The notes below the pieces were generated by a model. That model saw nothing but the letters and a program-made list of their open reading frames with translations. It did no database searches and had not been told where the DNA came from. A DNA stretch of 64,000 bases. It comes from Streptomyces sp. 2131.1 (GTDB taxonomy: Bacteria; Actinomycetota; Actinomycetes; Streptomycetales; Streptomycetaceae). The stretch's first letter is position 1. Each line of letters opens with the position of its first letter. The stretch lies in the NCBI RefSeq assembly GCF_900105515.1, contig NZ_FNSY01000001.1:372001-436000 (forward strand). Reading direction: 5' to 3'. Shown in pieces: positions 1 to 7,775 of the stretch. The translations under genes were made by a program, and so were the position numbers.

Positions 1-86
1 TCGGTCGTCGCGCCGGCGACGACGGCCTCGAAGAGGGCCTGGCAGTTCGGGGAGGGGGTGTGATGCACGATCAGGAGAGTGGGCAC
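1..86 (-). CDS. N-terminal fragment of flavodoxin-family NAD(P)H oxidoreductase (partial)
   Basis: Only the first 28 codons lie in the window; the gene continues beyond base 1. The translation from GTG at 86 reads VPTLLIVHHTPSPNCQALFE, which looks like the first beta strand and phosphate-binding loop (HHTPSPN) of small flavodoxin-like NAD(P)H-dependent FMN reductases common in Streptomyces. It lies 61 bp downstream of the last gene of the injection-system operon on the same strand and is probably an unrelated neighbour. The assignment rests on a short stretch and is tentative. Confidence 0.5.
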   Translation of the reverse strand, partial: MPTLLIVHHTPSPNCQALFEAVVAGATT

Positions 87-147
87 AGCACCGAACCCTG
101 CCGTGCGCCTCCCCTCGCCGCAAGCCGGGTACGACGCGCGCGGGACG

Positions 148-1323
148 TCAGGAGCGGTGGCCGAAGAACTCGACCTCGGCGATCGCCACCCTGCGCTCCT
201 TCCCCGTGCCGTACGCCGAGTCGACCGTGAGCCGGACGCGGACAGTCTGCGAGCCTCTGACGTCGAAGGTCTGCTGCCCCGCCCGGTCGGCGAGCCGGAT
301 CGTGCGGGTGCTCCTGGAACCGTCCTTCGCGGTCAGCTCCGCGATGATCCGGGACGGCCGGGCCTGCGTCAGGAACTCGTCGTTGCGGGCCGATGTCCCG
401 GCGAACACCACCATCTTGCGCATCCCCACCGGCGAGTCGAACGTGCACTCCAGGAACTCCCCCGCACCGTCGCCGGTCTTCTTCGGCGCCCAGTAGCGGT
501 TGTTGAAGCCGTCGAACGCCGCACCGGCGGCGTGCCCGGATGCCGCGCTGGAGCCGTGGCACGCGGAGGGAGGCATGGATTCCGGCGCGCCCGTCTCCTC
601 CTTGGCGAGGCCGAGGAGTCCGGACAGGTGCGGCAGCGCGAACCACACGCCGGCCAGGACGAGGAGCAGCGCGAGGGGTACGCCCAGCCGGGGCCCGCGC
701 CGCCGCCGTCGGGGGCGTGACCCTGCCTCGTGGCCCTTCGCGGGACCCCGCCGGAACAGGCGGCGCCACCAGGGTGGGCGTACGTCGGGCGGCGGGCCCG
801 GGTCGAGGAGCAGGGCGCACCGGACGCACAGGGTGCGGTCGGGTGCGTTCTCCGCGCCGCAGCCGGGGCACCGCACGGGCGCGGCGGCCCTGCCGGGGGC
901 GGAGGCCGGCGGCTCGGGCGCCGAGGCGTCGGGTGTCATGGGGGCGGTGTCCGGGCGGTCGCCGGGGCGGCGGGGGGCGGCGCCGGACGGCTGGGCGGGC
1001 GGGGCCGGATCGGGCCGGTCCGGCCCCTGGGGGCGGGACGCGGGGGTGGGCGGGCGCTGCGGGGGGATGCCGGGGAGGGGGTTCGTCGCCGACGCGCCGG
1101 GCGGGGTTGTCCCAGGGCGGCCGGGCGGGGTCGCCACCGGGGCCGCGGGCGGAGCCGGTTCCGGGGGTCCCGGCAGCACCGGTTCCGGATGTGCGGGCTC
1201 CCTCCTCGCGCCTCCGGCCCCCTGTGCGCCGTCCTCGTCACCGTCCCAGGCGAGGAACGCCTCGCACGAGACGCAGAACGCGCGCCCCGGTTCGTTCCTC
1301 GTCCCGCACGCCTCGCAGATCAC
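148..1323 (-). CDS. Zinc-ribbon / single-TM / discoidin-like protein, probable CIS membrane anchor
   Basis: This 391-residue protein starts at GTG 1323, which overlaps the stop of the preceding baseplate gene (GTGA), so it is translationally coupled to the injection-system operon. It has two CxxC-CxxC zinc ribbons (near residues 3-20 and about 150-175) separated by a long Pro/Ala-rich disordered linker. One transmembrane helix lies around 215-235, after an Arg-rich patch. The last ~135 residues resemble an F5/8-type C (discoidin, galactose-binding-like) beta-sandwich. The arrangement predicts a cytosolic N-terminus and an outward C-terminus. A membrane protein encoded in the Streptomyces CIS locus (called CisA in the literature, from memory) recruits the particle to the membrane; this is a good candidate for that role, but homology was not tested. 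Confidence 0.7.
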   Translation of the reverse strand: MICEACGTRNEPGRAFCVSCEAFLAWDGDEDGAQGAGGARREPAHPEPVLPGPPEPAPPAAPVATPPGRPGTTPPGASATNPLPGIPPQRPPTPASRPQGPDRPDPAPPAQPSGAAPRRPGDRPDTAPMTPDASAPEPPASAPGRAAAPVRCPGCGAENAPDRTLCVRCALLLDPGPPPDVRPPWWRRLFRRGPAKGHEAGSRPRRRRRGPRLGVPLALLLVLAGVWFALPHLSGLLGLAKEETGAPESMPPSACHGSSAASGHAAGAAFDGFNNRYWAPKKTGDGAGEFLECTFDSPVGMRKMVVFAGTSARNDEFLTQARPSRIIAELTAKDGSRSTRTIRLADRAGQQTFDVRGSQTVRVRLTVDSAYGTGKERRVAIAEVEFFGHRS

Positions 1324-1886
1324 CGCGCCGCACCCCCCGCGCCCCCGTCCGGAGGCAGGATCTCCAGTGTGAAGCCCACGTGCGCCGGGACCTCGGTGCC
1401 GATGCGTTCCTCCAGGCGGGCCCGGTCGATGGTCCGTCCGGGCTGTTCCCGGACCCGGATCGTCACCCAGGGGCGTGGCGCCCCCGGCAGCGCGGTGAGC
1501 GGGCCCCTGGACCACGCGGTGCCGCCGCTCTCCGTGATCTCGGGTTCGGTGCCGGCCGCCAGGCGTACCGCGTCGGCGAGCCCCGCCGACGTGCCGCGCC
1601 GGGCGTGCCGGGCCACCGCCCCGCGTACCGTCTCGCGGCGCCGCTCGACCGGGCTGTCCTCGGGTGCCTCCACCGCGACCCACTGCGCCAGCCAGGCCAG
1701 GAAGTCGTCCGGGGCGCTGCGCGGGTCCAGGTGGGCGGGGAGGTTGTCGATGGTGAGGAGGACCGGGGCGAGGACGTCGTCGAGCGCCGTGAGGAAGCGC
1801 CGGAGGAAGTCCTGTTCCAGGTAGACGGCCGGGAGTTGGTCGACGAGCGGGTGCGGGGTGGGAAGTCCGGGGACGCCGGTGCGCAT
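1320..1886 (-). CDS. Phage tail protein I-like baseplate protein
   Basis: The 188-residue product matches the layout of the P2 gpI-like phage tail domain found in contractile injection systems: an N-terminal helical segment containing LPAVYLEQDFLRRFL and LDDVLAPVLLTIDNLPAHLD, a central region with FLAWLAQWVAVE, and a C-terminal beta-rich part. It would form part of the baseplate wedge with the gpJ-like protein encoded immediately upstream (4 bp gap, 1887-1890). Its stop overlaps the start of the zinc-ribbon membrane protein gene. The ATG at 1886 follows the gpJ stop directly, so translation is probably coupled. Confidence 0.88.
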   Translation of the reverse strand: MRTGVPGLPTPHPLVDQLPAVYLEQDFLRRFLTALDDVLAPVLLTIDNLPAHLDPRSAPDDFLAWLAQWVAVEAPEDSPVERRRETVRGAVARHARRGTSAGLADAVRLAAGTEPEITESGGTAWSRGPLTALPGAPRPWVTIRVREQPGRTIDRARLEERIGTEVPAHVGFTLEILPPDGGAGGAAR

Positions 1887-1890
1887 GGTC

Positions 1891-3864
1891 TCAGGCTCCC
1901 CTCACGCGGAGTTGGTGCTCGTAGCTGAAGACCAGCGCGTGCCGGTCGAGCGGGATCTTGGCGGTGGCGTCGGTGCGCTCGCCGGTGAGGGGGTCGGCGC
2001 GGTAGAGGCGTACGTCCTCCACCAGGTCCACGCCGGGCACCCGCTGGAGCACGGCGAACGCCTCCCCGGACTGGACCGGGCGCCCGAAGGGCCAGCCCTG
2101 CCCGTTCGGCCCGCCGGACAGGGCGTTGAAGTACCCGTACAGCGCGGCGAGCGCCGTGTCCCGTACCCGGTCGCGGTCCGCGCCGGGCTCCGCCTGGACG
2201 GAGGCGACGACGGTGACGCCCTGGTAGAAAGGCGGCTCGACGACGAGACGGGCACCGATCGGGCGGCGTTCGTCCAGGTGCCCGGCGATGAGGCGCAGGG
2301 TCTGGGCGGGCGGGACCAGTTCGTCGAACTCGATCCGGCCCTGCTCGTCGCTGCGCCCGGCCGGTACGACGAGGAGCCGTACGCCCTGGGCGTCGGGGCC
2401 GCTGTCGTCGCCGTCGGCGGCCGCGCGGATGCAGTGGACGCGGGCCGCGTCCGGGGCGACCTCGCGGGCGAGGAGTTCGTAGTCGTGCGGGACGACGGCC
2501 CGGTGCAGGGTGCGCAGGGTCATCGGGCCGCGCACCCGGGCGCTGTCGACGCTTTCCCCGTCGACGCCGCCGAGTGCGGGGCGGCGGTTTTCCACGCGGG
2601 CCACGTACGGGATGGCGCTGCGCAGCATCCTCAGCGTCGACCGGGCCACGTTGCCGCGCAGACCGCCGCCCGTGCGGTACGAACGGACCCTGACCGTGGC
2701 GCCCTTGGCGGGGACGGCCCCGTAGTAGCGGATGGAGCCGTCCCGTTCGCGTACGGCGGGGCCGAACTCGACGCGGCCGGAGTTCGGGTCGAGGGTGATG
2801 TGCCGGTCGTCGGGGCCGGAGTGGGCGAAGTCGTCGACCCTGGTCCAGCGGGTGAACTCCGGTTCCGGGCCGCTCGCCGGGTCCGCCACCTCGACGACGA
2901 AGTCCCCCGGCACGACGGGCACCCTGGCCAGGGTGAACGCCTGCCCGGGTACGCCCTCGGCCGCGCCGAGCACCTCGTCGGTGATGGTCTCGGCGTGCTC
3001 GGCGGCGGCCGTGGCGCCGATGGTGAAGGCGGTGATGGCCCGGAGCACGGGGGGCGCCAGGTAGGTCGGGCGGCCGGGCTCGGCCTCGATCAGGCGGCAG
3101 CGCAGCCAGCCGCCGGTGCGCCGGACGACGGCAGCCGGGGTGTGGGTCCTCGGCAGGTGGAGGATGAGTTCGCCGGACCGGTTGAAGCCGCCGGTGTCGT
3201 CCTTCTCGACCTCGCAGGCGGCCCAGCTGGTGCCGTCCCAGGCCTCCCAGACCAGGGGCGGCCGCAGCGGGTCCACGCCGACGCCCTCGACCCGGCAGTC
3301 CAGCCGCAGGACGACGACGCCCGCCGGTACGGCCGCCGAGAGGCCCACGTACAGGCAGTCGCCGGGGGCGGGGGTGTCTCCGAAGCAGGCGATGTCGCGG
3401 CCGATCGCGAGCTGCTCGGTGCGGTCGGCGACCTCCTCGGCGGCCGGCCAGGTCGCGAGGTGGGCGAACGAGCAGGGCACGATGGTGAGTTCGGACGTGG
3501 TGGTGAAGACGACCGCCTCCTCGGTCTCCGTACGGACGGTCGCCACCTCGGTCCCGGCACGGACCACGACGGGGTCGGGGCGGGGCGCGGACAGCCGGAA
3601 GGTGACATCGGTGCGGGCGGCCGTCGGCGGGTGCAGCCGCACGCCGATCAGGTCGAGGAAGGTGAGGTAGCTCTTCTCCGGCACCCGGTTCACCCGGTAG
3701 ACGAGCTGGTCGACCATCGTCGCGAACGCCTCGATGAGCGTGACGCCGGGGTCCGACACGTTGTGGTCGGTCCACTCCGGGCAGCGCTGCTGGACGAGGC
3801 GCTTGGCCTCGTCGACCAGGCCCTGGAAGCGGCGGTCGTCGAGATGGGGACTGGGCAGCGTCAC
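1891..3864 (-). CDS. cis11: Baseplate J-like assembly protein (Afp11/gpJ family)
   Basis: This 657-residue protein begins VTLPSPHLDDRRFQGLVDEA and carries the segment DHNVSDPGVTLIEAFATMVD, typical of putative baseplate assembly proteins related to P2 gpJ and Afp11/Pvc11. It would form the wedge that links the central hub to the sheath. The GTG at 3864 was chosen because it overlaps the gp25 stop (GTGA at 3861-3864) and matches where family members begin; an open frame extends further upstream but overlaps two genes. It lies fourth from last in a tightly packed minus-strand structural operon. No truncation is apparent. Confidence 0.92.
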   Translation of the reverse strand: MTLPSPHLDDRRFQGLVDEAKRLVQQRCPEWTDHNVSDPGVTLIEAFATMVDQLVYRVNRVPEKSYLTFLDLIGVRLHPPTAARTDVTFRLSAPRPDPVVVRAGTEVATVRTETEEAVVFTTTSELTIVPCSFAHLATWPAAEEVADRTEQLAIGRDIACFGDTPAPGDCLYVGLSAAVPAGVVVLRLDCRVEGVGVDPLRPPLVWEAWDGTSWAACEVEKDDTGGFNRSGELILHLPRTHTPAAVVRRTGGWLRCRLIEAEPGRPTYLAPPVLRAITAFTIGATAAAEHAETITDEVLGAAEGVPGQAFTLARVPVVPGDFVVEVADPASGPEPEFTRWTRVDDFAHSGPDDRHITLDPNSGRVEFGPAVRERDGSIRYYGAVPAKGATVRVRSYRTGGGLRGNVARSTLRMLRSAIPYVARVENRRPALGGVDGESVDSARVRGPMTLRTLHRAVVPHDYELLAREVAPDAARVHCIRAAADGDDSGPDAQGVRLLVVPAGRSDEQGRIEFDELVPPAQTLRLIAGHLDERRPIGARLVVEPPFYQGVTVVASVQAEPGADRDRVRDTALAALYGYFNALSGGPNGQGWPFGRPVQSGEAFAVLQRVPGVDLVEDVRLYRADPLTGERTDATAKIPLDRHALVFSYEHQLRVRGA

Positions 3865-4295
3865 GCGCCGGCCTCCTCGTCGTCGTGGCTCGCGTCCGGC
3901 CCGTGCTGCGGGATCACGTAGAACGGGAAGACGAGGTTGCGGGGGTCGTTGGAGCCGCGCACGGTGTAGCCGATGTCGATGTACAGCACCCCGCTGTCCG
4001 CCGCGTCGAAGCGGACGGTGACGTCGGCGACCTCTATGCGCGGTTCCCAGCGTTCCAGGGCGAGGCGCACCTCGTACGCGAGCTGCCCGGCCGTTCCGGC
4101 GTCGGCGGGGGCGAACACGTAGTCGTTGACGGCGCAGCCGAACTCGGGCCGCATCGGGCGCTCGCCGGGCGAGGTCGCGAGGATCAGCCGGATCGACTCC
4201 TCCAGCTCGCGTTCGCCGCGCACCAGGGCGATGGACCCGGTGGCGTCCGTGCGCGGCGGGAAGGCCCAGCCTGCCCCGATGAACTGCTCTCCCAT
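3861..4295 (-). CDS. cis9: gpW/gp25-family baseplate protein
   Basis: A 144-residue protein of the T4 gp25 / Afp9 family, a small wedge component that nucleates sheath assembly at the baseplate. Recognisable features are the N-terminal GWAFPPRTDATGSIALVRGE, the segment ILATSPGERPMRPEFGCAVN, which is the family's most conserved part, and a C-terminal beta hairpin. The C-terminal tail is acidic. It overlaps the following gpJ-like gene by 4 bp and follows the PAAR gene by 6 bp, so it sits inside the same polycistron. Confidence 0.93.
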   Translation of the reverse strand: MGEQFIGAGWAFPPRTDATGSIALVRGERELEESIRLILATSPGERPMRPEFGCAVNDYVFAPADAGTAGQLAYEVRLALERWEPRIEVADVTVRFDAADSGVLYIDIGYTVRGSNDPRNLVFPFYVIPQHGPDASHDDEEAGA

Positions 4296-4301
4296 CTCCG
4301 T

Positions 4302-4583
4302 TCAGCCTCCGATCAGCACGGTGGCGCAGCCCGAGACGATCGGTGCTCCGCAACCGCTCAGGTCGCCCACGCGGGCGGCGGGTCTGCCGCCGATGAGGAC
4401 GCTCCGGCTGCCCGGGGGTGCGATCGGGGACGGCGGGTGGCCGAGCGGCGACGCGCACTGGTGCGTGGTGCCGACCGTGGCAGCGGGCTTCCCTCCGATC
4501 AGCACCGAGACCACCCCGGGCGGCCCGACGGTGCCGGGGTGGCCCGTGGGATCGCCGACCCGGGCGGCTGCTGCTGACGGCAT
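4302..4583 (-). CDS. cis10: PAAR-domain spike-tip protein
   Basis: The 93-residue product has the repeated VLIGG(K/R)PAA(T/R)VGD pattern of PAAR-like proteins, three times across its length, with Cys and His residues (HQC, CGAP, GCA) placed to bind a metal ion at the apex. Such proteins cap the VgrG-like spike and sharpen the tip. It is encoded directly after the spike gene (46 bp gap) and before gp25. The start at 4583 is preceded by AGGAG at good spacing. There is no C-terminal extension that could act as a toxin, so it appears purely structural. Confidence 0.92.
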   Translation of the reverse strand: MPSAAAARVGDPTGHPGTVGPPGVVSVLIGGKPAATVGTTHQCASPLGHPPSPIAPPGSRSVLIGGRPAARVGDLSGCGAPIVSGCATVLIGG

Positions 4584-4629
4584 GCGGTGCGCTCCTGTTC
4601 GCTGCGGAGGTGCCGAATCTTTTGATATG

Positions 4630-6516
4630 TCAGTTGAGCTGGATCAGCGGTGCGTTGACCGAGACCGAGCCGCCGCTCTTCACGTCCGTGCGCCGGGTGC
4701 CGTCGAGCGTGACCTGGCCGCCGTGCACCTCCACGGTGCCGTCCGTGGAGAGGGCGACCTTGCCGTTGCCGCCGTTCAGGGCGACGCCGTTGCGGGAGGT
4801 GAGGGTGACGCTCTCACCGGTGAGCGTCAGCTCGCCGCGTCCGGCGTCCAGGGCGACACCCTTGGCGGCCGTGACGGACACCTGTTCCTTGGCCTCGATG
4901 GTGACGCTGCCGTCGCTGTTGATGACGACGGCGGTGCCCCGCCGGTCGAGGTCGATGGTCAGCTTCCCGTCGCCGGTGCGCAGCCGCACGCCCTGCGGGC
5001 CGTTCACCGCGTCCAGCAGTTCGAGCTGGTTGCCGCTCTTGGACGCGAAGGCGCGGCGGTTGACCGCGCCGGTGGTGGGGTCGACGAGATCGCCGCCGCC
5101 GGGGGCCCCGGGGGTGCTCGCACCGGCTCCTCCCCCGCCGGGCCGGTCCTTGCCGTTGTAGAGGCCCGCCAGCACGTACGGCCGGTCGAGGTGGCCCTGC
5201 TCGAAGCCGACCAGCACCTCGTCGCCGACCTCGGGGATGAACGCCTCGCCGCCGCCCGTCCCGCCGGACTGCGCCGTGCGCGCCCAGTCGCTCGCGTACT
5301 CCTCCGACAACCAGGGGAACCGCACCTTCACCCGGCCCGAGCCCTCCGGGTCCTGCGTGTCCGTGACCGTCCCGCTGACCAGCCCGGACCAGCGCGCACC
5401 GCTGCCGGCCGCACCGGAGGCCGCCGTGAGTCCGAACAGTGAGCGCTCCTGCTGTCCGGACACGGTGATCCAGGTCTCGTACCCGCGTACGGCGTCGAAG
5501 ACGTGGCGCGAGGTGGTGACGGTGTAGCGGCCCTCGAAGGGTGCGCCGACCGCGTTGAGCGCGACGGCGCTGCCTGCCGTGACCTCGGGGTTGCCGCGGA
5601 TCACGGCCTCCAGTTCCGCGAATGATCCGGCGATGCGCTCGGCCAGGGCCTTCGCCGCCTGGTCGACCTGGGCCTGCGTGCCGTAGGCCGCGTCGGTGAC
5701 GACGAACCGCGCCTCGCCGAAGGGTGCGGTCACCTCGGCCGCTGTGACCCCGAGTTCCAGGGTGGCGGACTTCCCGGCGGGCGCCCGGCCCACCAGCGGT
5801 TCCTTGGCGCCGATGTCCCAGCCGCGCACCTCCACCTCGGAGACCTGCTCGGCGGCCGAGACCCCGGCGCGGCAGCGCAGCAGGTTGGCGCCGAGTTCGA
5901 GGACGAGGGGGTCGCGGTCGGCTCGTGCGCTGCTGTCCGGGGCGCCGCTCGCCTCGGCGGGCCGGGTGATGTGCAGTTGCCCGTCGCGCACGTATGCCTG
6001 GGCGCCCGCCTCTTCGGCGAGGCCGCGCACGAACTCCCAGTCGGTGACGTTGGGTTGGGCGATGTGCTCGATGACAGGGCCGGCCACGTCCACGTTCCCG
6101 GGTTTCAGTCCGGCGCGCTGGGCGACCTGGCCGCAGATGTCGGCGAGGGTCATGTTCTGGTAGCTGGCGACGCGGCGGCCGCGCAGCAGGCGGTGCGATT
6201 CGTCGAGGCCGCGGACCAGGGTGAAGGTGCCGGTCTCGTCGAGCTCGACCTCCAGGGCGGTGACCGCGCCTTCGAGGAGCGGCCTGGGGGCGGTGTCGGC
6301 GCCGGTCCGGGCGAGGAGCCGGGCCTCGCTGCCGATCTTCAGGCCGGTCTGCCGGAGCAGGACGCGGTCGGGGTCGCGGAATCGGAGCAGGAAGAGGTCG
6401 GGGAGCGTACGGCTGTCGTCGACGTATCCCTCGACGAGGGTGTTCAGGAACTTCGCGGGCAGCGGACGGCCGTCGAACTCCACCACCAGCGCGCTGGCGA
6501 CCCCTTGGCGTGTCAT
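4630..6516 (-). CDS. cis8: VgrG-like central spike protein
   Basis: This 628-residue protein combines a gpD-like N-terminal hub region (about 1-350), an OB-fold with FIPEVGDEVLVGFEQGHLDR (about 440-460) characteristic of VgrG/gp5 spikes, and a C-terminal repetitive beta-helix with regularly spaced V-x-[LI]-x segments ending in SGGSVSVNAPLIQLN. It forms the trimeric puncturing needle below the tube. ATG 6516 overlaps the stop of the LysM gene (ATGA), which fixes the start; the longer open frame upstream lies over that gene. The PAAR tip gene follows. No catalytic C-terminal extension is evident. Confidence 0.93.
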   Translation of the reverse strand: MTRQGVASALVVEFDGRPLPAKFLNTLVEGYVDDSRTLPDLFLLRFRDPDRVLLRQTGLKIGSEARLLARTGADTAPRPLLEGAVTALEVELDETGTFTLVRGLDESHRLLRGRRVASYQNMTLADICGQVAQRAGLKPGNVDVAGPVIEHIAQPNVTDWEFVRGLAEEAGAQAYVRDGQLHITRPAEASGAPDSSARADRDPLVLELGANLLRCRAGVSAAEQVSEVEVRGWDIGAKEPLVGRAPAGKSATLELGVTAAEVTAPFGEARFVVTDAAYGTQAQVDQAAKALAERIAGSFAELEAVIRGNPEVTAGSAVALNAVGAPFEGRYTVTTSRHVFDAVRGYETWITVSGQQERSLFGLTAASGAAGSGARWSGLVSGTVTDTQDPEGSGRVKVRFPWLSEEYASDWARTAQSGGTGGGEAFIPEVGDEVLVGFEQGHLDRPYVLAGLYNGKDRPGGGGAGASTPGAPGGGDLVDPTTGAVNRRAFASKSGNQLELLDAVNGPQGVRLRTGDGKLTIDLDRRGTAVVINSDGSVTIEAKEQVSVTAAKGVALDAGRGELTLTGESVTLTSRNGVALNGGNGKVALSTDGTVEVHGGQVTLDGTRRTDVKSGGSVSVNAPLIQLN

Positions 6517-7313
6517 CGTCCCGCCCTCCGGCCGCCGTTGTCGTCGAGCCGGCCCAGTTCGTCGAGTGCGGGCAGCAGCAGCTGGGTGCCGGGCGCCAGC
6601 CTGATGGGGTCGTCGATGCCGTTCGCCTCGGCGATGACCCGCCAGGCGCCGGCGTCGCCGTACTCCCGGTGGGCCAGCGACGGCAGCGAGTCGCCGGAGG
6701 CCACCCGGTGCACCCGGCGGGCGGCGAGCGCTCCCGAGGTGGGGTTCTGTCCGGGGGTCTCGCCGCTGATCTCCTCCATCGTCACCTGGCACACGGCACG
6801 GATCGGCACGCCCGAGGTGGTGAAGAGCGTGTATTTGGCGGCGACTTGGCTCACGTACCCGGGGAATCCGGTCAGTCCGCCCCAGTGGAACACCACCCAT
6901 GGCGGCGACGAACGCTGTTGCTGCCGGGTCTCGTTCGTCGGGACGCAGCACGCGAACAGCTGCTCCACTGCCGTGACGACCCGGGTGTCCTGGGTATCGC
7001 CCGCGTCGAAGAACATCTCGACGGTGAGCTTGCTGGGCTGCGAACCCTGATATTCCGGCGGGCCCGAGCTCTTCGCACCCTTGGCCGGGGTGCGCTTCCA
7101 AGAGGCCGCCTTCGTCAGGCTCAGCTCCTTGGGGTTGAACTGGAAGTCGATCCGCCCGCACGGCCCGCCGGGGGTGAGCCCGCCCCCGGTGGGCGGGGTG
7201 CGCAGCTCCAGGTAGGCGTGCTCCAGCTTGGGTCTGGCGGAGCCGCCCTTCGCGGCGGACGCCACGCCGGACGTCCCGGCCGCGCTGAAGGCGATGGGTC
7301 CCGCGCCGCTCAC
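6513..7313 (-). CDS. cis7: LysM-containing CIS hub/tube-initiator protein (Afp7-like)
   Basis: The 266-residue product carries an N-terminal beta-rich domain with the FQFNPKELSLTKAASWKR segment typical of contractile-tail LysM proteins, a central GYVSQVAAKYTLFTTSGVPI strand pair, and a C-terminal LysM-like module (HRVASGDSLPSLAHREYGDA to APGTQLLLP). In related particles this protein joins the first tube ring to the spike; the LysM fold is structural here rather than a proven peptidoglycan binder. GTG 7313 is preceded by GGAGGG about 10 nt upstream and lies 5 bp after the second tube gene's stop. Its stop overlaps the spike start. Confidence 0.88.
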   Translation of the reverse strand: MSGAGPIAFSAAGTSGVASAAKGGSARPKLEHAYLELRTPPTGGGLTPGGPCGRIDFQFNPKELSLTKAASWKRTPAKGAKSSGPPEYQGSQPSKLTVEMFFDAGDTQDTRVVTAVEQLFACCVPTNETRQQQRSSPPWVVFHWGGLTGFPGYVSQVAAKYTLFTTSGVPIRAVCQVTMEEISGETPGQNPTSGALAARRVHRVASGDSLPSLAHREYGDAGAWRVIAEANGIDDPIRLAPGTQLLLPALDELGRLDDNGGRRAGR

Positions 7314-7318
7314 CGCGC

Positions 7319-7759
7319 TCAGCCCTCCATCACGTAGCCGTGGTGGGCGATCTCGATCGTCTCCATGGCGACCTTGGGCGACTCCGGGGTGAACGAGGGC
7401 CCGGTCCAGCGCACGGGCACCACTTCGAGCAGCCCCCACTGGGCGACCTTGCGGCCGTCGCCGGTCCGCGCCTCGATGTGCGCGGTCTTGCGGCTGAACC
7501 CGGTCGTCATCGTGGCGAACCAGCGCGCCACCTTCTCCGTCTCCCGGGTGAGCGGGCGCGACAGCTTGACGTTGGAGTACTTCAGCCGGGTCGGCAACTG
7601 CCACACGTGCCCGTTGTTGCCGCCCTCCTCCCGCGTTTCCAGGACGACTTCGCAGCCCAGCCCGTCACAGGTGTTGAACGACCCGAGCTCGATGTCGTCG
7701 ATCGTGACGACGAAGCAGACACTGACTGCGGGGTCGTCCGGGGCGGGGTCGGTGGCCAT
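7319..7759 (-). CDS. cis5: Second inner-tube protein (gp19-like, baseplate-proximal)
   Basis: A 146-residue member of the T4 gp19-like tail-tube family; it contains FVVTIDDIELGSFNTCDGLG near the N-terminus and RWTGPSFTPESPKVAMETIE near the C-terminus, both standard for conserved phage tail region proteins. Contractile systems usually encode two such proteins: a major tube subunit (here at about 10034-10480) and a variant that forms the first ring on the hub. Its position between the disordered QR-rich gene and the LysM hub gene suits the initiator role. GAGAGG precedes the ATG. Confidence 0.88.
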   Translation of the reverse strand: MATDPAPDDPAVSVCFVVTIDDIELGSFNTCDGLGCEVVLETREEGGNNGHVWQLPTRLKYSNVKLSRPLTRETEKVARWFATMTTGFSRKTAHIEARTGDGRKVAQWGLLEVVPVRWTGPSFTPESPKVAMETIEIAHHGYVMEG

Positions 7760-7775
7760 GGCGCGTGCCTCTCGA

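Noticed and set aside
1858..3921. 687-codon plus-strand open frame over the gpJ-like gene
   Set aside because: Val/Gly/Asp/Arg-rich shadow of a well supported baseplate gene.
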